NCBI GenBank assembly: GCA_046760785.1
Contig: JBHIET010000131.1
Location: 1-5,278 of the forward strand
Length of the DNA stretch: 5,278 nucleotides
From: JBHIET01 sp046760785
Lineage (GTDB): Bacteria > Chloroflexota > Anaerolineae > B4-G1
Direction: 5' to 3'
Part shown: piece by piece, positions 1 to 3,737 of the stretch
Layout: every line of letters starts with the position of its first letter
Position numbering within the stretch: position 1 is the first letter of the stretch
Notes under the pieces: generated by a model
Seen by the model: the letters and a program-made list of their open reading frames with translations, nothing else
Told to the model about the DNA's origin: nothing
The model's database searches: none
Translations under genes and position numbers: made by a program

Positions 1-2
1 CA

Positions 3-36
3 CCGCGAGACAGCTCGCGGAGTACAACTCCGCGAG
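3..36. repeat. Overlapping inverted repeats (hairpin cluster)
   Basis: CTCGCGGAG at 14-22 pairs perfectly with CTCCGCGAG at 28-36 around the 5-nt loop TACAA. A competing stem pairs CCGCGAG (3-9) with CTCGCGG (14-20). CCGCGAGA is also directly repeated at 3-10 and 30-37, so two alternative folds exclude each other. There is no T-run, so it is not a typical intrinsic terminator. The design (9-bp GC stem, short A/T-rich loop) matches the hairpins inside the MITE at 2831-2973, so it may be part of a similar repeat cut by the window edge; that link is inference. Confidence 0.6.
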
Positions 37-68
37 ATCAGGGCGGATTCCCCACTGCCAGCGAATCG

Positions 69-102
69 CTGCGCAAGCCCCCTGCCCCCCACCCTTGCGC
101 AG
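69..102. repeat. Inverted repeat with C-rich loop
   Basis: CTGCGCAAG (69-77) and CTTGCGCAG (94-102) are perfect reverse complements separated by 16 C-rich nucleotides. No T-tract follows, so a terminator is not supported. It lies in the gene-free stretch before the promoter at 167 and could be a repeat-element remnant. Confidence 0.5.
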
Positions 103-166
103 GGACGCCAATCATGCTACAATCTGAAGCTACCCCTCTCACAGGCGGTGATTTGCCCCCACCTGT

Positions 167-194
167 TTGACTTTTGTGGGACAACGAGTACAAT
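167..194 (+). promoter_or_regulatory. Sigma70-like promoter upstream of the AbiEi-like reading frame
   Basis: The -35 is TTGACT (167-172, 5/6 to consensus) and the -10 is TACAAT (189-194, 5/6), with a 16-bp spacer. This predicts a transcript start near nt 201. It would drive the fused frame that follows and favours a start codon downstream of 207, since a start at 207 would leave almost no leader. Confidence 0.6.
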
Positions 195-210
195 CCAGGG
201 TAACGATTGT
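190..210. promoter_or_regulatory. Possible operator overlapping the -10 and start region
   Basis: ACAATC (190-195) and GATTGT (205-210) form a 6-bp inverted repeat with a 9-bp spacer, covering the -10 and the predicted transcript start. AbiEi antitoxins are known to bind inverted repeats in their own promoters, so an autoregulatory site would fit. A 6-bp repeat is short and may be chance. TACAATC also occurs directly repeated at 118-124. Confidence 0.3.
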
Positions 211-260
211 CATCCAAGTGGTTGATACGACAGTCCATACCGACTGGGGAGGTGGACGCC

Positions 261-1787
261 TTGTTGCCGCCCTATCTCGCCGACAACCTGCAGAGACTCC
301 AGGAGACCTTCGGAGACGAGCCTTTCACCGTCCAGGAGGCCAAAAAGACCCTCCCCGTATCCCGGCCCTTCCTGTTCAAGATCCTGCATGAGCTGGTCCA
401 GGGGGGATATCTCACCCGCCTGGGCAGGGGGATCTACGCCCTCGATGGCTCCCAGTCCAAACTGGCCGTTCCCCTGTCGGAGACCGGCCGGAAGATCCAC
501 AGGGCTCTGTATTCTGAGGGGATCGACTTCGCCATCACCGGCCTGGATGTGCTCCTCACCTTAATGCGCAAACGAGTGCGGGCCGCCGCGGGCTCGACCA
601 TGCGCCAGGTGCAGGCCCAGGCCAAGCAGCAGGCCACCGATGATGCCCCATCCCTCATGGCCACCGGGTTGGCCGTCCGACCCCCGGACGGGCTGGACGA
701 GGTCAAAGCGGCCGCCCAAGCGGCCCAGACCGGCCGGAGCGAAGCCACCGGCGCGCAGGACGCGCTCCCGGCTCCAGCCCCAGCCCCACCGTCCGCGTCC
801 CCCCCAACCGTCGCCGATACTTCGAGCCGAATGTGTCCCCTCAGGGGCACAATCGGCGCACTCAGTACGAGCATGCGCGACGCGCTACGAGGCAGCAACG
901 TGGTGCTCTACGAGCGCGGCCACCATGCCAGCCCCCAGCCGGCCCGCCCAGGCCCTGACACGCCGCCCGCCGCCCCCGACTGGCGACAACTGGTGGAAGA
1001 ACTGGTGGCGGCCTATGCGGCCCGCTTGCGCAACGTGCTGTCTCGCAGTGGGCGCAAACCCTTTCGCTTGGCCGGCTTGCACCTCTACGCCGACTTGTTG
1101 ACCCTGCTGGGCTCGCTGGAAACCAGCCTGACCTATCTGCCCGACGAGCCCCGCCTGACCTGTTTCGCCGATGCTATCCGCGATGCGCTGCTGGAGTTTG
1201 AAAGCGAGTACACCTGGATCGCCGAAGGCTACACCTGGGTCCTGGATATCAGTGCCATCCTGGACATTCCCCTACCCCAGCCCGAGGCGGAGAAGCCGGA
1301 TACGCCCCTCTCGTCCACCGTGCACGCTCGATTGGAGGCCTACCTGGAACGGTTGGACCAGCGCACTGATCTCGACGCCCCCTTGCCGGCCTTCCGCAAA
1401 CATCTGCGGGCCCTGACGAAACGCTATGCCCCCGGGCTCTTTCATTGCTACGACATCCCCGGCCTGCCCCGCACTAACAACGACCTGGAATCCCTCTTCG
1501 GTCGCGTGCGGCGGCAAACCCTGCTCACCGCCGGTCCCTATCACGCCCAGCAACGCCTGCATGAGCAGGGCGCCTGGTTGCTCTTCGAAGCCGTGGCCCA
1601 TGAACCTGAACAACTTCGACGCCTACAGCGCGTGTCCTTGAAAGACTGGCGCGCCGAGCGACAGCGCATGCGGACACATCGAGCCACCTTCACCGATGAT
1701 CGGCGCTTTCGCCGTCAGTCGCCCAAGTACTTGGCGGAACTCGAAGCACGAGCGGCTGAGATTGCCCGCCTGCAACTGCCGTCGTGA
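261..1787 (+). CDS. Chimeric ORF: AbiEi-type antitoxin N-terminus fused in frame to a transposase
   Basis: One open frame of about 508 residues joins two unrelated proteins. Residues 1-75 look like the AbiEi-type winged-helix domain (type IV toxin-antitoxin), with TVQEAKKTL, SRPFLFKILHELVQGGYL and RLGRGIYAL. Residues 86-99 carry EGIDFAITGLDVLL, typical of the start of the AbiEi C-terminal domain, which then stops abruptly near nt 558. From about residue 100 the text changes to a basic region, an Ala/Pro linker (about 169-182) and a transposase-like domain: GRKPFRLAGLHLY near 264-276, PGLFHCYDIPGLPRTNNDLE at 391-410, and RRFRR near 481-485. The TTG start at 261 is chosen because GGGGAGG lies about 8 nt upstream and fits the promoter at 167-194. 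Alternatives are TTG 207 (526 aa, AGGG 6 nt upstream) and GTG 252. No AbiEii toxin gene follows. It is probably a pseudogene by fusion, though uninterrupted. An assembly artefact is not excluded. Confidence 0.7.
   Translation: MLPPYLADNLQRLQETFGDEPFTVQEAKKTLPVSRPFLFKILHELVQGGYLTRLGRGIYALDGSQSKLAVPLSETGRKIHRALYSEGIDFAITGLDVLLTLMRKRVRAAAGSTMRQVQAQAKQQATDDAPSLMATGLAVRPPDGLDEVKAAAQAAQTGRSEATGAQDALPAPAPAPPSASPPTVADTSSRMCPLRGTIGALSTSMRDALRGSNVVLYERGHHASPQPARPGPDTPPAAPDWRQLVEELVAAYAARLRNVLSRSGRKPFRLAGLHLYADLLTLLGSLETSLTYLPDEPRLTCFADAIRDALLEFESEYTWIAEGYTWVLDISAILDIPLPQPEAEKPDTPLSSTVHARLEAYLERLDQRTDLDAPLPAFRKHLRALTKRYAPGLFHCYDIPGLPRTNNDLESLFGRVRRQTLLTAGPYHAQQRLHEQGAWLLFEAVAHEPEQLRRLQRVSLKDWRAERQRMRTHRATFTDDRRFRRQSPKYLAELEARAAEIARLQLPS
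558..1787 (+). mobile_element. Remnant of an insertion sequence (RTNNDLE-type transposase part)
   Basis: This is the transposase-derived part of the fused frame. The block PGLFHCYDIPGLPRTNNDLE, followed by an FGR basic stretch, a LLFEAV hydrophobic segment and the C-terminal RRFRRQSPKYLAELEAR segment, resembles a group of transposases I recall from high-G+C bacteria. I cannot assign a named IS family. An in-frame ATG at 564 could be an original start, but it has no ribosome binding site. I looked for terminal inverted repeats around 556-575 and in 1788-2069 and found none, so the left end at least is probably deleted. The left boundary is set where AbiEi similarity stops and is uncertain by about 10 nt. 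Confidence 0.55.
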
Positions 1788-2069
1788 CCTGGTGTGCGAC
1801 TTTTCCCCTTTGGCGTTCTCAGGCGGGCGGTGATAGAGCCAGCGGCGTGGCTGTCAGCGGGCAAGGCCTGGGGGCAGCGGTGGGCTGTCTGCTTCGGGCG
1901 CATCCTCTGTGGCCATGGCGCCGTGCAACAAACCGCTGCACCCGACGCGGGAAACTGAGGCTCCAATGATCGTCGAGGGCAAGACGGACGTTGACGCCAA
2001 TACCCCGCGCGGGTGAGCTTACCCGTTAGCAGTGATTCCACCATCTGCACAGTAAGAAAGGAAAATAAA
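1788..2069. other. Gene-free stretch between the transposase frame and the HXXEE gene
   Basis: No convincing gene, RNA or terminator is seen. CCCGCGCGGG (2004-2013) is a perfect 10-bp palindrome, and CGGGT (2010-2014) / ACCCG (2021-2025) can form a small stem. The stretch presumably holds the right flank of the IS remnant and the leader of the next gene. From about 2030 the composition turns A+T-richer, as in the gene that follows. No good promoter was found. Confidence 0.4.
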
Positions 2070-2681
2070 ATGACCATTCAACAATACTTCGCTTGGTTCA
2101 AACGAGATTGGGCAAAGGCAGGCTTTCTCATCTCCATCTTTCTCTTTGTCTTTCTCTTCGCCACCGTCAAGGACACCGACTTTGTCCTCTTCCTGCTTCT
2201 TCTGCAAACGCCCCTCTATATGCTCCACGAAACCGAAGAATATATCTTCCCCGGCGGCTTTGGCAAGTTTTTCAATATGGATATTATGAATTTCGAGACA
2301 GAAGACAAGCCCCTCGACGAGAATTTTATTTTTTATCTCAATATCATTTTGATCTGGATCATCCTACCGGTATTTGGCTTACTTGCTGCTAAAAATTATC
2401 AATATGGTCTTTGGTTGCCTTACTTCTCATTTTTTGCCGGTGCTTCACATATCGGATTGGGCATCAAAGCCCGTAGACGCTACAACCCCGGTTTAGTTGT
2501 CAGTCTTTTGCTGAATATTCCAGTGGGGGCTTGGGCGGTGCTTTATCTTGTGAATCAGGGTTTTCTCCCGAACATTTTTCTGAACTCTCACTTTTTTATT
2601 GGATTAGGCGTGAATTTGGTGCTACCTGTTATTGGTCTGGTGGTATATAAAAAACATCTCCGAGAGATTGCTGCCGCCTGA
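2070..2681 (+). CDS. HXXEE domain-containing integral membrane protein
   Basis: This 203-residue hydrophobic protein has about six membrane segments (roughly residues 17-33, 36-51, 86-107, 112-131, 141-161, 172-193). The defining His-X-X-Glu-Glu motif is at 53-57 (H53, E56, E57) inside YMLHETEEY. The second conserved block of the family is also present: H127 in FFAGASHIGLG, followed by RRRYNPG at 135-141. Length and motif order fit full-length HXXEE proteins (Pfam HXXEE), whose biochemical function is unknown to me. The paired His/Glu residues near membrane faces could bind metal, but that is inference. ATG 2070 is chosen over longer upstream reading because AAAGGA (2057-2062) lies 7 nt before it and membrane-protein character begins here. 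The gene is markedly A+T-richer than its surroundings; one 60-nt line (2281-2340) is about one third G+C. That suggests acquisition from another genome. No operon partner or clear terminator is seen. Confidence 0.85.
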   Translation: MTIQQYFAWFKRDWAKAGFLISIFLFVFLFATVKDTDFVLFLLLLQTPLYMLHETEEYIFPGGFGKFFNMDIMNFETEDKPLDENFIFYLNIILIWIILPVFGLLAAKNYQYGLWLPYFSFFAGASHIGLGIKARRRYNPGLVVSLLLNIPVGAWAVLYLVNQGFLPNIFLNSHFFIGLGVNLVLPVIGLVVYKKHLREIAAA

Positions 2682-2822
2682 TCGGCAAAGAAGTAATCCC
2701 AATGTACGTCGAAAAGAAGAATTCTCCGAAGCAAATTTTTGGAAAGCTGCGTGGTTTTTGAGGGTTTTAAGGCCAACAATGGGCGTAAGGGGCTACAATG
2801 TTCCGTCGCCAACCTTGTCAAT

Positions 2823-2830
2823 CCGCTTAA
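2823..2830. repeat. Target-site duplication, left copy
   Basis: CCGCTTAA sits immediately left of the MITE terminus and is repeated exactly at 2974-2981 on the right. This perfect 8-bp direct repeat abutting both inverted termini is the signature of a transposition event. Confidence 0.85.
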
Positions 2831-2848
2831 GTAACTACTCAGTCGCTC

Positions 2849-2870
2849 CCGCCGGACCTTAGTCCGGCGG
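2849..2870. repeat. MITE internal hairpin, left
   Basis: CCGCCGGAC (2849-2857) pairs perfectly with GTCCGGCGG (2862-2870) around the 4-nt loop CTTA. Its core GGACCTTAGTCC is the exact reverse complement of the core of the right hairpin. Confidence 0.85.
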
Positions 2871-2930
2871 CCCCTGCAACGCCTCATGTCGCTTGTTCGG
2901 TAGTTGATGACCGCATTCTGGCGCCATTTG

Positions 2931-2952
2931 GCAGCGGACTAAGGTCCGCTGC
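2931..2952. repeat. MITE internal hairpin, right
   Basis: GCAGCGGAC (2931-2939) pairs perfectly with GTCCGCTGC (2944-2952) around the loop TAAG. Loop and inner stem mirror the left hairpin (CTTA versus TAAG), while the outer stem bases differ in a compensated way, so each stem stays fully paired. Confidence 0.85.
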
Positions 2953-2973
2953 GAGCATAGGCTGAGTAGTTAC

Positions 2974-2981
2974 CCGCTTAA
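2974..2981. repeat. Target-site duplication, right copy
   Basis: CCGCTTAA directly follows the MITE right terminus and matches 2823-2830 exactly. Confidence 0.85.
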
Positions 2982-3031
2982 TATGGTATAATGATCTCGC
3001 TAGCGTCGCTTCGCTCCGACAGGTGGACGGC

Positions 3032-3628
3032 ATGGCCGGAACTCGTGGACGATTTCATCGGAATACGCAGCAGGCTCCCGACTTCCGCCTGGCAAAGGTT
3101 ACGGACAAGTTCAAGACGCTCCTTCCTGAGCTGGTCCATGAGGTGGGGGCGAAGAGGGTCGGCTTCGAGAGCGCTCATCTCACCGTTGATCAGCACCAGG
3201 AGTGGCAGGAGGTCGCCGAGGGTTTCGAGTTGGTGCCCACCAAGGAGCTGGTGGAGGGAATCCGCGCCGTCAAGGACGAGAACGAACTGAGTAAGATCAG
3301 GAAAGCCATCGCCCTGGCCGACGAAGCCTTCGCTCACATCGTGAGCTTCATCGAGCCGGGCATGACGGAGAAAGAGGTGGCCTGGGAGCTGGAAGTCTTC
3401 ATGCGCACCCACGGCGCGGCGAAGGTGTCCTTCGACCTGATTGTGGCCTCGGGACCCAACGGGGCCATGCCCCACGCCACTGTCTCCGAGCGGGTGATTC
3501 GAGCTGGCGAGCCCATTGTGATGGACCTGGGGGCGATGATTGACGGCTACAACTCCGATCTGACCCGCACCATCTGCGCGGACCGACCGGACGATAAGTT
3601 CAAGGTGTTGAGTATACACACATCTTGA
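3032..3628 (+). pseudogene. Truncated M24-family metallopeptidase (Xaa-Pro aminopeptidase / PepQ-like) fragment
   Basis: The frame encodes 198 residues; related full-length enzymes are about 350-370. From around residue 12 (QQAPDF) it matches the creatinase/prolidase N-terminal domain end, then the first part of the M24 pita-bread catalytic domain: GIRAVKDENEL, the SFDLIVASGPNG block, His148 in MPHATVSER, and DLGAMIDGYNSDLTRT with metal-ligand Asp165 and Asp176. The next residues would lead to the His, Glu and Glu ligands, but family similarity ends near DDKFK (about nt 3604), and an unrelated SIHTS tail and stop follow. The first ~60 residues of the family are also missing. With three of five metal ligands lost it cannot be an active dipeptidase. 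ATG 3032 is chosen for AGGTGG five nt upstream; GTG 3023 is possible. In the overlapping frame, nt 3045-3056 (LVDDF) faintly resembles the family's TDF segment, hinting at a small frameshifting deletion; this is weak. Confidence 0.85.
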
Positions 3629-3636
3629 CATTGTCA
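3626..3636. promoter_or_regulatory. Small palindrome overlapping a TTGACA box
   Basis: TGACATTGTCA is a perfect 5-bp inverted repeat about a central T and overlaps a consensus -35-like TTGACA (3625-3630). No acceptable -10 was found 15-18 bp downstream (TAGGCC at 17 bp). It could be an operator or half-promoter for the gene at 3738, or chance. Confidence 0.2.
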
Positions 3637-3650
3637 TAAAGGCGGCCTAG

Positions 3651-3699
3651 GCCAGCGAGAACGGTTCCCGGCGTCTAAACGACGCGGGTTCTAGCTGGC
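3651..3699. repeat. 49-bp imperfect palindrome upstream of the secreted-protein gene
   Basis: GCCAGCGAGAAC (3651-3662) matches the reverse complement of 3688-3699 at 11 of 12 positions. Inside, GCGTC (3671-3675) pairs with GACGC (3681-3685) around TAAAC, extended by CC/GG (3668-3669 with 3686-3687) past a bulged G. That gives about 18 bp of pairing in all. GGCCTAGGCC (3644-3653) is a separate perfect palindrome at its left edge. No T-run follows, so a terminator is unlikely. It may be a dispersed palindromic repeat or a control element for the downstream gene. Confidence 0.55.
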
Positions 3700-3708
3700 G
3701 GCTATTAC

Positions 3709-3714
3709 TATACT
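3709..3714 (+). promoter_or_regulatory. Candidate -10 box (TATACT) for the secreted-protein gene
   Basis: TATACT (5/6 to consensus) lies 23 nt before the ATG at 3738, in a locally A+T-rich stretch. It would place the transcript start near 3721, just before the AAAGGA ribosome binding site. No convincing -35 is seen; that region is taken up by the palindrome at 3651-3699. Confidence 0.35.
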
Positions 3715-3737
3715 ATAGGCATCGAAAGGAGTCTGCC

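Larger units (their letters stand above)
2831..2973. mobile_element. 143-bp MITE with 12-bp terminal inverted repeats and 8-bp target duplication
   Basis: The left end GTAACTACTCAG (2831-2842) is the exact reverse complement of the right end CTGAGTAGTTAC (2962-2973). Both ends abut perfect copies of CCGCTTAA. The 143-bp interior has no plausible ORF and holds two hairpins (2849-2870 and 2931-2952), so the element must rely on a transposase made elsewhere. Termini beginning GTAA together with an 8-bp duplication are properties of IS66-family elements, which makes an IS66-type enzyme the leading candidate for the mobilising transposase; that is inference. The perfect termini and duplication suggest a fairly recent insertion. 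Confidence 0.9.
2815..2992 (+). promoter_or_regulatory. Old promoter apparently split by the MITE: -35 at 2815, extended -10 at 2984
   Basis: TTGTCA (2815-2820, 5/6) lies just left of the MITE and TGGTATAAT (2984-2992, a perfect extended -10) just right of it. Removing the element (2831-2973) and one 8-bp duplication brings them to a 15-bp spacing, short but workable with an extended -10. The present -10 may still act alone, as no good -35 is seen inside the MITE end. It points toward the M24 peptidase remnant, with a predicted transcript start near 2999. Confidence 0.45.

Noticed and set aside
640..1101. Plus-strand frame-1 open frame (about 153 codons) within the fused gene
   Set aside because: Pro/Arg-rich composition is typical of an off-frame reading of G+C-rich DNA; the frame ending at 1787 carries the transposase-like motifs.
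207..1787. A complete AbiE toxin-antitoxin system
   Set aside because: Only the antitoxin N-terminal part is present; the rest of AbiEi and any nucleotidyltransferase (AbiEii) gene are missing.
558..2069. A complete insertion sequence with terminal inverted repeats
   Set aside because: No matching inverted ends or target duplication could be found flanking the transposase frame.
2632..2862. Plus-strand open frame of 76 codons overlapping the HXXEE gene end and the MITE
   Set aside because: It overlaps the end of a well-supported gene, crosses the MITE boundary and has no ribosome binding site or recognisable sequence.
2978..3637. Minus-strand open frame of about 219 codons opposite the M24 fragment
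   Set aside because: It lies antisense to clearly recognisable M24 motifs and has no recognisable family, so it is a high-G+C shadow.
3651..3699. Intrinsic terminator for the M24 fragment
   Set aside because: The hairpin is long but interrupted and is followed by GGCTATTACT, without a T-run.
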